This document shows, one piece after another, positions 17,564 to 25,174 of a DNA stretch of 64,000 nucleotides. Each line of letters begins with the position of its first letter. Position 1 is the stretch's first letter. The DNA comes from Clostridiales bacterium (GTDB taxonomy: Bacteria; Bacillota; Clostridia; Christensenellales; Aristaeellaceae), in the NCBI GenBank assembly GCA_015056315.1, contig SVGN01000009.1, positions 22,012 to 86,011 on the forward strand, read 5' to 3'. A program made the position numbers and the translations under genes. The notes under the pieces are model-generated. The model made no database searches and was not told the DNA's origin. It saw nothing but the letters and a program-made list of their open reading frames with translations.

Positions 17564-17917
17564 ATGGAAAGACAGATCACTTGTATCAATTGTCCTGTGG
17601 GCTGCCGCCTGCAGGTGACCGTAGAGGACGGCCAGGTTACCAAAGTAGAGGGCCAGAGCTGTAAGCGCGGCGAGATTTATGCCCGGCAGGAGTGCATCGC
17701 TCCTGCCCGCATGGTAACGGCGGCTGTACCGGTGGCTGACCGGAAGACCCCGGTCAGTGTAAAGACGCGTACGCCCATCCCCAAGGAGCAGATCTTCCCC
17801 TGCATGCAGCAGCTGGCGCAGCTTACGCTGCATGCCCCCGTGCACATGGGCGATGTGGTGCTCAGCGATGTATGCGGCACCGGCGTGGATGTGATCGCCA
17901 CCAAAACGGTTGAATAG
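17564..17917 (+). CDS. DUF1667 cysteine-rich protein
   Basis: A 117-residue protein of the DUF1667 family, always found beside the two flavoproteins above. It opens with ITCINCPVGCRLQVTVEDG and CKRGEIYARQE, four cysteines similar to the cluster-binding N-terminus of molybdopterin oxidoreductases, so an Fe-S electron-transfer subunit is likely. The C-terminal half, VHMGDVVLSDVCGTGVDVIATK, matches the family's second block. It starts 13 bases after the previous stop behind AGGAGG. Confidence 0.8.
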   Translation: MERQITCINCPVGCRLQVTVEDGQVTKVEGQSCKRGEIYARQECIAPARMVTAAVPVADRKTPVSVKTRTPIPKEQIFPCMQQLAQLTLHAPVHMGDVVLSDVCGTGVDVIATKTVE

Positions 17918-17941
17918 TTCCTGTGTATAGTCATACCGCAA

Positions 17942-17984
17942 TTCGGCCACCCTACTCCCAAAGGAGGGAGACAGGGTGGCCGAA
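17942..17984 (+). promoter_or_regulatory. Long hairpin enclosing the SD and GTG start of the next gene
   Basis: A perfect 12-bp outer stem (17942-17953 with 17973-17984) and a 5-bp inner stem form right after the DUF1667 stop. The Shine-Dalgarno AAGGAGGGAG (17961-17970) is in the loop and inner arm, and the GTG codon (17976-17978) is in the outer arm. No T-run follows, so it is either a poor terminator or a translation-control hairpin. Confidence 0.6.
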
Positions 17985-19082
17985 AGCATTTGTACCGAGC
18001 GGGAATGGCGCAAAAACGGCGGGCTGCGTGCGGGCTCACCGGTCTGCTGGGGTGCGGCTTGCCTGAGCCTGCCGCGGAAACAAACGATACATACCAATAA
18101 GCAGCTCCATGCGTGTATGCTGATCTGTACAATGGCGGTAGCTTTGCTGCTGCCGCTCTGCTATCTCCCGGGCGGGGAAAAGCCGGTATTCCCGCTGGCA
18201 GTGGTGCCCGCTTCGGCATCGGCAATGGAGGTGCGCCGCGTAACGGGCCTGTCGTTTTCCGCTCCGGCAGATGTGCCGATGCATACCCAAACCTTTACTC
18301 GGGAGCAGCTGTACCGTGGCAGGCTTTTGCTGCTGGATGCCGCACATCCCCTGCCGGGGGAGGCACCTGACCCGGCCACCGTGCCCATCGCTACCTACGG
18401 AAAGGGCGTTGTGCCGGTTCGTGCCCTTACGCTCCGCAGCGGCCAGGAGACTGTGAAGGCGTTGTCAGATCTCTTTTCACAGCTGCGGTCACACGGCGTT
18501 ACCGGCTTTGTGGTCTGGCGGGCCACCGAACCCGTCTCCTCGCCAAAGGAGCAGCATGATGCCATGAAAGCCATGGCACGGGTAAGGTCGCTGGAGGCGG
18601 CTGCTGAGGCTGTACATACGCGCTATGCACATACGGGCAGGGAATCTCTGCAGCAGGCTTTTTCGGTGGAGCTGCGGATGCCTTTACCGGGCACTGCTCT
18701 GCCGGACGAACGCCCTTTGGAGGAGACCCCGGAGGGCCGCACCCTTCTGATGCTGGCATGGCGGCACGGCTTTGTTCGGGCGGGCGCAGAGGGGAATGCT
18801 GCCTTCTGTTTTCGCTATGTGGGCAAGGCGCATGCCACTGCCATCACCTATCTGGATGTGAGCTTGGAAGAATACCTTGCCTTGTTGCACGAAAAGCGGG
18901 TGCTGACCATCCGGGAGCATGGGGCGCTCTATTACATTCAGTGCAGCCCGGCCTCCGGTGAGTACATGGCCTTTTCGGTGCCGGAGGGTGCTGCCTGCGA
19001 AGCCAGTATGGATAATACCGGCTATGCGCTGGTGGCCTGTACGCTGCCAAACGAGCAAACAAAAAGCCCTGCAGGCTCCTGA
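17976..19082 (+). CDS. Membrane-anchored VanY-like protein lacking catalytic residues
   Basis: A 368-residue protein. A basic stretch (LPRKQTIHTNKQ) precedes one membrane helix (about 48-65), and the rest lies outside the cell. The outer part resembles clostridial D,D-carboxypeptidases of the M15/VanY type: LLLLDAAHPLPGE, a late FRYVGKAHA and a C-terminal beta region. However, the zinc-binding HxxxxxxD block is not visible, and the usual EPWHF before RYVG is replaced by NAAFCF, so peptidase activity is unlikely. GTG 17976 has an excellent SD; an alternative ATG at 18117 lacks one but would give a cleaner signal anchor. A role in binding peptidoglycan is a guess. Confidence 0.6.
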   Translation: MAESICTEREWRKNGGLRAGSPVCWGAACLSLPRKQTIHTNKQLHACMLICTMAVALLLPLCYLPGGEKPVFPLAVVPASASAMEVRRVTGLSFSAPADVPMHTQTFTREQLYRGRLLLLDAAHPLPGEAPDPATVPIATYGKGVVPVRALTLRSGQETVKALSDLFSQLRSHGVTGFVVWRATEPVSSPKEQHDAMKAMARVRSLEAAAEAVHTRYAHTGRESLQQAFSVELRMPLPGTALPDERPLEETPEGRTLLMLAWRHGFVRAGAEGNAAFCFRYVGKAHATAITYLDVSLEEYLALLHEKRVLTIREHGALYYIQCSPASGEYMAFSVPEGAACEASMDNTGYALVACTLPNEQTKSPAGS

Positions 19083-19097
19083 GAGCTTGCAGGGCTT
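19064..19097. terminator. Terminator shared by the VanY-like gene and metQ
   Basis: A 15-bp stem with a 4-base loop; on the minus strand it is followed by TTTTTGTTTG, a proper T-run, so it mainly ends the metNIQ transcript. The plus-strand gene's stop codon lies inside the hairpin. Confidence 0.85.
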
Positions 19098-19110
19098 AAT
19101 TGTGTTACGC

Positions 19111-19965
19111 TTATTCGGCGGCGGGCTCGGTGGCTTCCACAGTCTCGGCGGCGGCGTCAGCGGGCACGAAGGTGGGAGCGAAACCGGCGTTCACGATCAG
19201 GTCGTACACTTCCTGGGTGTAGATGACCTGCTCCAGAGCCTTAACCCAAGCAGCCTCGGCGTTTTCGGGCTTGACAACAACGATGTTTACATAAGCCTTG
19301 GCGGCTTCGCTGTCGGCAGCCTCAACATACAGGCCGTCCACATTGGGGATCAGCTCCACCAGGGTGGCGTTGTTGCCGTTGATAACGGCGTAAGCAACGT
19401 CAGCGCGGGCGCCGGGGATCAGCTCGGCGTTCAGCTCCATGATCTCCAGGTTGTAGGGGTTCTCAACGATATCCATGGGAGTGCAGGTGCTCTCCAGAGT
19501 GGTGCCTTCGGGCAGCTTGATCAGGCCGGCGTTCTGCAGCAGCAGCAGGGCGCGGTTCTCGTTGACGGGATCGTTGGGCACAGCAATGGCATCACCCTCG
19601 GCGATGTCATCCAGAGAGGTCTTGGTGCCGGCGTAGATAGCCATGGGCTCGAAGTGGGTGTAGATCACAGCCACCAGCTGCTCTTCCTCGGGAACCTCGG
19701 CATTGTAGCCGGCCAGGTAGGGCACATGCTGGAAGAAGTTAGCCATCACGTCACCGGCAGAGGTGGCGGGGTTCTCTACCACGTAGTCGGAAACCACGGT
19801 CAGCTCCAGCTCGTAGCCCAGAGCGGCCAGATCGTCCTTGACGAGCTCCATCACTTCGGCATGGGGGTTCTCGGTGGCGATCACGGAGATCTTCTCAGCC
19901 GCGAAAGCAGAGGTCAGGGACAGGGAAAGAACCAGAGCGATAACCAGAGCAAGGATCTTCTTCAT
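19111..19965 (-). CDS. metQ: MetQ-like methionine ABC transporter substrate-binding protein
   Basis: A 284-residue NlpA/MetQ family protein, the extracytoplasmic receptor for methionine. Typical segments are NFFQHVPYLAGYN, THFEPMAIYAGTKTSLDDI, IAVPNDPVNENRALLLLQNAGLI and ENPYNLEIMELNAELIP. The signal peptide MKKILALVIALVLSLSLTSAFAA has no lipobox cysteine, so it would be cleaved after AFA and released, which is odd for a Gram-positive binding protein that normally needs a lipid anchor. An acidic Ala-rich tail ends the protein. It is the last gene of metNIQ. Confidence 0.9.
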   Translation of the reverse strand: MKKILALVIALVLSLSLTSAFAAEKISVIATENPHAEVMELVKDDLAALGYELELTVVSDYVVENPATSAGDVMANFFQHVPYLAGYNAEVPEEEQLVAVIYTHFEPMAIYAGTKTSLDDIAEGDAIAVPNDPVNENRALLLLQNAGLIKLPEGTTLESTCTPMDIVENPYNLEIMELNAELIPGARADVAYAVINGNNATLVELIPNVDGLYVEAADSEAAKAYVNIVVVKPENAEAAWVKALEQVIYTQEVYDLIVNAGFAPTFVPADAAAETVEATEPAAE

Positions 19966-19987
19966 AGTTGGTGTCTCCTTTCAATTG

Positions 19988-20650
19988 TTAACGATGTTTA
20001 TGGTCCAGGCGGCGTGTAATACGACCGCCGAAGACGGTGATGATCTGCACCAGCGCCACCAGCAGCAGGCTGGCGGAGTACATGATATCGAACTTGCGAA
20101 CGTTCAGGCCCTTCACGATGGCAAGGGAGCCCAGACCGCCGCCGCCCGCAGCACTGGCCATGGCCGTGTAGCCAAGGATGGTGGTAACGCAGATGGCTGC
20201 GCCGTTTACCAGAGAGGGCACGGCTTCGGGCAGGAGCACCTTGTAGATAATCTGCCAGTTGGTGGAGCCCATGGATTGGGCTGCCTCGATGATGCCGTGA
20301 TCCACCTCGTCCAGCGAGCTTTCCACCATACGTGCAATGTACGGAAATGCGCTGATGATGAGCGGGAATACGATAGATTTGGTACCGATGGCCGTACCGA
20401 TCACCGCACGGGTAACGGGGAACAGTACCGCCAGCATAATGATGAAGGGGATGGAGCGCAGGAAGTTGATCACAACGCCCAGAACCGTGTTGAAGGTGGG
20501 GGAGGGCATAATGCCGTCCTTGCGGGTGACCACCAGCAGCACACCGAGGGGCAGGCCGATCACATAGGCGATCAGGCTGGACCAGAAGGTCATGTACAGG
20601 GTATCGAGGGTGCCCTCCCAAAGCATGGGCAGCAGCTTTTCCCAGGTCAT
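19988..20650 (-). CDS. metI: MetI-like methionine ABC transporter permease
   Basis: A 220-residue inner membrane permease with five or six helices. The EAA-type loop that contacts the ATPase is IIEAAQSMGSTNWQIIYKVLLPEA, typical of MetI. FLRSIPFIIMLAVLFP and GYTAMASAAGGGGLGSLAI are also diagnostic. Its ATG shares one base with the metN stop (TGATG), so the two are translationally coupled. It pairs with MetN and MetQ to import methionine. Confidence 0.95.
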   Translation of the reverse strand: MTWEKLLPMLWEGTLDTLYMTFWSSLIAYVIGLPLGVLLVVTRKDGIMPSPTFNTVLGVVINFLRSIPFIIMLAVLFPVTRAVIGTAIGTKSIVFPLIISAFPYIARMVESSLDEVDHGIIEAAQSMGSTNWQIIYKVLLPEAVPSLVNGAAICVTTILGYTAMASAAGGGGLGSLAIVKGLNVRKFDIMYSASLLLVALVQIITVFGGRITRRLDHKHR

Positions 20651-21669
20651 CAGGCGTGCACCTCCTCAACGGTCATACTGGCTTCGCGCAGGTATTCGAT
20701 CACGCGCTTCACATCGGTGGGGTCCTCCGGGCGGGCGATCATCATTTGCCCGAAGGATTTTCCGTTCAGCTGGCGCACATCTGCGGAGAGGATGTTCACA
20801 TCCAGCCCCAGATCCTTCACCAGCTTGCTGATGATGGGTTGCCCGGCGGTGCTGCCATCAAACACGATACGGATGGCGGGCTGGGGCGGCAGCTCCTCCT
20901 GCTCGGGCAGGATGCCGAACAGGCGGCGGCCTGCGGCAGACTTGGTGTGCATGAACACATCATCCACGCTGCCTTCCTCGGCCAGCTTGCCGCCGTCCAG
21001 AATGGCCACCTTGTTGCAGATCTGGCGGATGACCGCCATTTCGTGGGTGATCAGCACCACGGTGATGCCCATCTCCTGGTTGATCTTCTGCAGCAGCGCC
21101 AGAATGCTCTGGGTGGTCATGGGGTCGAGGGCGCTGGTGGCTTCGTCGCAGAGCAGCATCTCCGGGTCGCCTGCCAGGGCACGGGCAATGGCCACACGCT
21201 GCTTCTGGCCGCCGCTGAGCTGGGCGGGGTAGGCCTTGGCTTTTTCCTCCAGACCTACGATGCGCAGAAGCTCCATCACGCGGGCATCGGCTTCCTTCTT
21301 GGGCACACCGGCGATCTCCAACGGGTAGCGCACGTTGCGGGCAACGGTCTTCTGCATCTGCAGATTGAACTGCTGAAAGATCATTGCCATACGGCGGCGG
21401 GTCTGAAGCAGATCCTTCTTGGTCATGGCCAGCACGTTCTGCCCGTCGATGAGCACCTGCCCATCGGTGGGGGTATCCAGCCGGTTCAGGCAGCGGATCA
21501 GCGTGCTCTTGCCTGCACCGCTCATACCGATGATGCCGTAAATATCGCCCTTTTCGATGGTGAGGTTGATGTTCTGCAGCGCATGTACCTCGCCGCCGGG
21601 GATCTGGTAGACCTTGCACAGATTCTTGATCTGGATCTGCGGACAGGTGTTTTCCGGAGTCACCATCAT
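20650..21669 (-). CDS. metN: MetN-like methionine ABC transporter ATPase
   Basis: A 339-residue ATPase driving methionine import. Walker A is GMSGAGKST, the signature LSGGQKQRVAIARAL, Walker B MLLCDEATSALDP, and the switch histidine is in LITHEMAV. After the ATPase core comes the C-terminal NIL/C2 domain (about 265-339; IRIVFDGSTAGQPIISKLV), which in E. coli MetN senses methionine for transinhibition. The start is ATG 21669, with GAAAGG upstream; ATG 21666 is equally possible. The gene lies 25 bases after an intrinsic terminator that seems part of an attenuator. Confidence 0.93.
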   Translation of the reverse strand: MMVTPENTCPQIQIKNLCKVYQIPGGEVHALQNINLTIEKGDIYGIIGMSGAGKSTLIRCLNRLDTPTDGQVLIDGQNVLAMTKKDLLQTRRRMAMIFQQFNLQMQKTVARNVRYPLEIAGVPKKEADARVMELLRIVGLEEKAKAYPAQLSGGQKQRVAIARALAGDPEMLLCDEATSALDPMTTQSILALLQKINQEMGITVVLITHEMAVIRQICNKVAILDGGKLAEEGSVDDVFMHTKSAAGRRLFGILPEQEELPPQPAIRIVFDGSTAGQPIISKLVKDLGLDVNILSADVRQLNGKSFGQMMIARPEDPTDVKRVIEYLREASMTVEEVHA

Positions 21670-21699
21670 ACACACCTTTCTTTTGTCGAATAAGAAAAA

Positions 21700-21725
21700 C
21701 CCGCTTCGCGTATTTGCAAAGCGGG
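21700..21725 (-). terminator. Attenuator terminator upstream of metN
   Basis: On the minus strand, CCCGCTT (21719-21725) pairs with AAGCGGG (21700-21706), extended inside by GC/GC, and is followed by TTTTTCTTATT. It stands between the metNIQ promoter and metN, so it must be read through for expression. Confidence 0.75.
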
Positions 21726-21742
21726 CTCAAATGGTTAGCTCA

Positions 21743-21820
21743 TCAAGCGGCGCAACACAAATAACGCGAGTCTTCACACGCGCACATCATGTACATCCGC
21801 ATGGCACATAGGTTCGTCAC
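21743..21820 (-). CDS. Candidate Met/Cys-rich leader peptide of metNIQ (25 residues)
   Basis: A GTG-start frame 8 bases after GGAGG (SD GGGAGGAG at 21827-21834) encodes 25 residues. After the initiator there are four Met and five Cys codons, including the run MRMYMMCAC at residues 7-15 and a CC pair at 22-23. The last codons (GCC GCT T, with CCGCTT at 21745-21750 on the minus strand) can pair with the AAGCGG arm of the following terminator, forming an antiterminator. This is the geometry of ribosome-stalling attenuation: starvation stalls the ribosome on Met/Cys codons and frees the antiterminator. An overlapping ATG frame (from 21839) with less striking content is the alternative. Confidence 0.55.
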   Translation of the reverse strand: MTNLCAMRMYMMCACEDSRYLCCAA

Positions 21821-21864
21821 GGAAGACTCCTCCCTTCATGGTGCTTGCACCTTGATTTGTGCAG

Positions 21865-21893
21865 ATGATACCATGGTTTGGAAGGGTTGTCAA
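21865..21893 (-). promoter_or_regulatory. Promoter of the metNIQ operon
   Basis: Minus strand: consensus TTGACA (21888-21893), 17 bases, TATCAT (21865-21870). It gives a leader of about 190 bases before metN that contains a leader peptide and a terminator. Confidence 0.75.
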
Positions 21894-21947
21894 CAGGCAA
21901 ATGCGCCCCGGGTGAAAACTGCACAGCGGAAATACAGTTGTGGCCTG

Positions 21948-23186
21948 TCAGCCGTGCAGGTAACGCTCCTGCTCCTCGGTAAGGGTATCGATCTCCACGC
22001 CAAGAGCGGTCAGCTTGCGCAGCGCCACATCCTGGTCGATGTCCCGGGGCACGGAATACAGGTCGGGCTTCAGCTCCTTGCCGGTCTGGGCCATACGGCA
22101 GGCGCAGAGAGCCTGCAGCGCAAAGCTCATATCCATGATCTCCACCGGGTGGCCGTCGCCTGCCGCCAGATTGACCAGACGGCCTTCGGCCAGCAGGTAT
22201 ACGGTCTTGCCGTTGGGCAGCTTGAAGCCCTCGATGTTGTGGCGGATCTCGCCGCTCTCCACCGCCAGCTTGCGCAGGCCTGCCACATCCACTTCCACAT
22301 CGAAGTGACCGGCGTTGCACATGATGGCACCTTCCTTCATGGTGAGCATATGCTCGGGGGTAACGATGTCCTTGCAGCCGGTAACGGTAATGAACAGGTC
22401 GCCCAGAGGAGCGGCCTTGGCCATGGGCATCACGCTGAAGCCATCCATTACGGCCTCGATGGCGCATACGGAGTCTACCTCGGTAACGATCACCTTGGCA
22501 CCCAGGCCCTTGGCGCGCATGGCAACGCCCTTGCCGCACCAGCCGTAGCCGCCTACCACAACGGTGCAGCCCGCAATGTTCAGGTTAGTGGTGCGCATGA
22601 TGCCGTCGAACACGCTCTGACCGGTGCCGTAGCGGTTGTCGAAGAGATGCTTGCAATCCGCATCGTTGATATTGAACATGGGAAAGTTGAGGGTGCCCGC
22701 ATTGGCGCGCTGGCGCAGACGGATCACGCCGGTGGTGGTCTCCTCGCAGCCGCCCAGCAGGTTCTCGGCCCACTCGGGGTGCTCCTCGTGGAGGATGTGC
22801 ACCATATCGCCGCCATCATCCACGATCACATCGGGCTTCTCGGAGAGGGCACGGCACAGGTAGTCGTGGTATTCCTCCTCGTTGCAGCCGTGGGTGGCGT
22901 ATACGGTAACGCCGCTGGCAGCCAGGGCTGCGGCTACGTCATCCTGGGTGGAAAGGGGGTTGGAGCCGGTGGCGAACACCTGGGCACCGCCACGCATCAG
23001 CACCTGCGCCAGGTAGGCAGTCTTTGCCTCCAGATGCACAGAAACGGCGGCCTTCATGCCCTTGAAGGGCTGGGTCTTTTCGAACTCGTCTGCAATGCTG
23101 TTGAGCACAGCCATGTGGCGGCGGGCCCACTCGATCTTCTGAGCGCCCTTTGCGGCCAGTGCCGCATCACGGATGATGGATGCCAT
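21948..23186 (-). CDS. ahcY: Adenosylhomocysteinase (S-adenosylhomocysteine hydrolase)
   Basis: A 412-residue NAD-dependent enzyme that splits S-adenosylhomocysteine into adenosine and homocysteine. Recognisable blocks are MKAAVSVHLEAKTAYLAQVL, VDDGGDMVHILHEEHPEW, EETTTGVIRLRQ, NRYGTGQSVFDGIMRTTN, the NAD fold VVVGGYGWCGKGVAMRAKGLG, and GHFDVEVDV. The length fits the short bacterial form. It starts behind GGAGG, five bases after DUF554. Together with metNIQ just downstream it makes a methyl-cycle and methionine-supply cluster. Confidence 0.95.
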   Translation of the reverse strand: MASIIRDAALAAKGAQKIEWARRHMAVLNSIADEFEKTQPFKGMKAAVSVHLEAKTAYLAQVLMRGGAQVFATGSNPLSTQDDVAAALAASGVTVYATHGCNEEEYHDYLCRALSEKPDVIVDDGGDMVHILHEEHPEWAENLLGGCEETTTGVIRLRQRANAGTLNFPMFNINDADCKHLFDNRYGTGQSVFDGIMRTTNLNIAGCTVVVGGYGWCGKGVAMRAKGLGAKVIVTEVDSVCAIEAVMDGFSVMPMAKAAPLGDLFITVTGCKDIVTPEHMLTMKEGAIMCNAGHFDVEVDVAGLRKLAVESGEIRHNIEGFKLPNGKTVYLLAEGRLVNLAAGDGHPVEIMDMSFALQALCACRMAQTGKELKPDLYSVPRDIDQDVALRKLTALGVEIDTLTEEQERYLHG

Positions 23187-23190
23187 GGTG

Positions 23191-23889
23191 TTAACCTCCG
23201 ATCAGATGGTAGATGGGGTAGTAGAGAAAGGGAACGAGGATCGCAGGCAGCAGATTGGCTACCTTCAGGTCTTTTTCCAGCGTCATGTTGATGCCGATAC
23301 CGGTGATCAGCAGCCCGCCGACAGCACTCATTTCTGTAATGACCTCCGTGCTCAGGAAGGGCGCGATCACCGTACCCAGCAGAGCGATGCCGCCCTGATA
23401 CAGCAGGATCGGTACTGCGGAGAGCATTACGCCGATGCCAAGCGTGCTTGCCAGAATCATGGAAGTGATGCCGTCCAGCATGGATTTGGCGATCAACGTG
23501 GAATGGTCGCCCTGAATGCCGCTTTCCAGAGAACCGACAACAGCCATAGCACCTACACAGAAAATGAGGCTGGCGGTAACAAAGCCCTTGGCGAAGGTGT
23601 TGTTCTCATCGCCGTCGCGGGTCAGCTTGCGCTGGGCAAAGGCGCCCAGACGGTTCATTTTGTCGTCGATATCGATCCAGGCACCCACCACTCCGCCGAC
23701 CACCATGGAGATGATCACCAGCAGGGTGTTCTGGGTCTCCAGCGCGCCGGAAAGGCCGATCAGCAACACGCAAAGGCCAACGCCCTGCATAACGGTGTCT
23801 GCGATCTTTTTCTTCATGCCCTTGCGCAGCAGTAGCCCGACCGCGCTGCCCAGAATGATGGCGGCGCAATTGATCAATGTTCCGATCAT
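23191..23889 (-). CDS. DUF554 membrane protein
   Basis: A 232-residue protein with six or seven hydrophobic helices. The start [21 protein letters not shown] and [17 protein letters not shown] are hallmarks of DUF554 proteins, which are widespread in Firmicutes and have no proven function (transport is suspected). Only a weak AAAGGGA lies upstream of ATG 23889. The stop is four bases before the ahcY start, so both share a transcript. As sequenced, its reading frame is continuous with rpmA upstream because of an apparent one-base loss in rpmA; a terminator lies between the two. Confidence 0.8.
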   Translation of the reverse strand: MIGTLINCAAIILGSAVGLLLRKGMKKKIADTVMQGVGLCVLLIGLSGALETQNTLLVIISMVVGGVVGAWIDIDDKMNRLGAFAQRKLTRDGDENNTFAKGFVTASLIFCVGAMAVVGSLESGIQGDHSTLIAKSMLDGITSMILASTLGIGVMLSAVPILLYQGGIALLGTVIAPFLSTEVITEMSAVGGLLITGIGINMTLEKDLKVANLLPAILVPFLYYPIYHLIGG

Positions 23890-23935
23890 GGGGGTAAGCT
23901 CATCCCTTTGTAAAAAGAATGGGGGAGAATAAAGA

Positions 23936-23968
23936 AACGAGCGTAAGCCTTGAAGACCTACGCTCGTT
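23936..23968 (-). terminator. Terminator of the rplU-prp-rpmA operon
   Basis: AACGAGCGTA (minus strand 5' arm, 23959-23968) pairs with TACGCTCGTT (23936-23945) and is followed by TCTTTATTC. It lies 12 bases after the expected rpmA stop. Confidence 0.75.
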
Positions 23969-23980
23969 GTTGGGTGGCAA

Positions 23981-24270
23981 TTACTGAGCAGCCTCACAGG
24001 GTAGACGCTGACCTGCTTCTTGTCGCGGCCCTTGCGCTCGAAGCGAACAATGCCGTCCACCAGGGCGAACAGGGTGTCATCGCTGCCGATGCCCACGTTC
24101 AGACCGGGATGGATATGGGTGCCGCGCTGACGGACCAGGATGTTGCCGGCCAGAGAGAACTGACCATCGGCACGCTTCGGACCAAGGCGCTTGCTTTCGC
24201 TGTCGCGACCGTTACGGGTGGAGCCCACACCTTTTTTATGGGCGAAAAATTGAAGATTCAGCTTCAACAT
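23981..24270 (-). CDS. rpmA: Ribosomal protein L27, with an apparent one-base deletion near its C-terminus
   Basis: Large-subunit protein L27 with the Firmicutes-type extension MLKLNLQFF, cut by Prp before AHKKGVGS. The body ([48 protein letters not shown]) is normal. After YPV the frame shifts: the minus-strand sequence reads CCTGTGAGGCTGCTCAGTAA, whereas one extra G (GTGGAG) would give the usual ending VEAAQ and the stop at 23981-23983. As written, the frame runs on into DUF554. A sequencing or assembly error is the simplest explanation; if real, the protein gains a foreign tail. The ATG follows GGAGGA. Confidence 0.85.
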
Positions 24271-24286
24271 GATGATGTTCCTCCCA

Positions 24287-24610
24287 TCAAATGATTTGCA
24301 GATTCTTGGGGTATTGCTGCGCAATGTCTCGGAAACCCTGGAGTGTGGTGCGCAGAATGATCTGTGCATCGTGGGCCTGCTCTTTGGCGAGCCCCTTCGG
24401 CAGGGAGATCGAGATCTCGGCTGTGCGCTCGTCTGCGTGGGTGATGGGGGTGACCCCTGCCACGGTTTCGAGTGCGTTTGCGCAAGTGGTAATCAGCACG
24501 CTGGCGGCGGCGCATACGATGTCGTGACCATATTCGGCATAGCCTGCATGATCCTTTACCGAGATGCTGCCAACAGCATCGCCATCATACCTGACAGAGA
24601 CGGTTGTCAT
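24287..24610 (-). CDS. prp: Ribosomal-processing cysteine protease Prp
   Basis: A 107-residue protease encoded between rplU and rpmA, as in other Firmicutes. It cleaves the N-terminal extension of L27, which is essential in Staphylococcus aureus. The catalytic pair is H21 in DHAGYAEYG and C33 in HDIVCAAAS. Its ATG overlaps the rplU stop by one base (TGATG). The matching LNLQFF cleavage site is present in the neighbouring rpmA, so the pair is functional together. Confidence 0.93.
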   Translation of the reverse strand: MTTVSVRYDGDAVGSISVKDHAGYAEYGHDIVCAAASVLITTCANALETVAGVTPITHADERTAEISISLPKGLAKEQAHDAQIILRTTLQGFRDIAQQYPKNLQII

Positions 24611-24915
24611 CAGCCGATAGCGGTGATCTCCACCTTGGTGTAGGTCTGGCGATGACCGGCACGACGGTGATAGTTCTTCTTGCTCTTGTACTTGTAGATC
24701 ATGATCTTTTCGCCCTTGACGTTGCCAAGAACCTTGCCTTCGACCTTAGCGCCTGCGAGGGTGGGAGTACCCACTTCAACGCTGTCGCCGTTGCCCAGCA
24801 TCAGCACATCGAAGCTGACCTTGCTGTCGGCTTCCTGGTCGAGTTTCTCAACGTAGATGATGTCCCCTTCGGACACGCGATACTGCTTGCCACCAGTCAC
24901 GATAACTGCGTACAT
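24610..24915 (-). CDS. rplU: Ribosomal protein L21
   Basis: A 101-residue large-subunit protein with the standard sequence: MYAVIVTGGKQYRVSEGD, EKLDQEADSKVSFDVLML, IMIYKYKSKKNYHRRAGHRQ and a C-terminal TKVEITAIG. GGAGGTG stands 7 bases before the ATG. It is the first gene of rplU-prp-rpmA. A transcript leader of about 85 bases with hairpin potential precedes it. Confidence 0.97.
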   Translation of the reverse strand: MYAVIVTGGKQYRVSEGDIIYVEKLDQEADSKVSFDVLMLGNGDSVEVGTPTLAGAKVEGKVLGNVKGEKIMIYKYKSKKNYHRRAGHRQTYTKVEITAIG

Positions 24916-24999
24916 GGCTAAGCACCTCCATAATTTTACTCGCCAAGCATTCTGGGTGGCGCGAACTGCGCACTTCAAAACCCGGCTTGTGCGGCACAC
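24916..24999 (-). promoter_or_regulatory. 5' leader of rplU, possible L21 leader
   Basis: The ~84-base untranslated leader contains paired elements such as CGCAC with GTGCG and ends in the rplU SD. Firmicutes L21 operons often carry an autoregulatory L21 leader RNA; I cannot confirm the family consensus by eye. Confidence 0.4.
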
Positions 25000-25005
25000 T
25001 AAGAA

Positions 25006-25034
25006 ATAATAACACACCCCATACAAGGTGTCAA
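25006..25034 (-). promoter_or_regulatory. Promoter of rplU-prp-rpmA
   Basis: Minus strand: TTGACA (25029-25034), 17 bases, TATTAT (25006-25011). Confidence 0.8.
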
Positions 25035-25070
25035 GGCATAATTCGGCTGTTTTTCGCATATTTTATTCGT

Positions 25071-25099
25071 TTGTTTCGCATTCGGAAAGGTGCTATACT
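25071..25099 (+). promoter_or_regulatory. Promoter of the GNAT-EndoQ/helicase operon
   Basis: TTGTTT (25071-25076), 17 bases, TATACT (25094-25099) with extended TGC. Confidence 0.6.
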
Positions 25100-25174
25100 T
25101 GAGCGTGAACATTCGAGCTGTTTTTTGGCAAAAGATAGCACGTCTTCCATATACCGCACCAAGGAGGCTGCCCA

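Noticed and set aside
21700..21860. SAM riboswitch or T-box upstream of metN
   Set aside because: Neither the S-box GGCAACC-type core nor the T-box AGGGTGGNACCGCG element is present on the transcribed strand; a leader-peptide attenuator explains the features better.
25101..25120. GAACATTCGAG before the GNAT gene as a possible LexA box
   Set aside because: The right half lacks GTTC, so it does not fit the consensus found at 40761.
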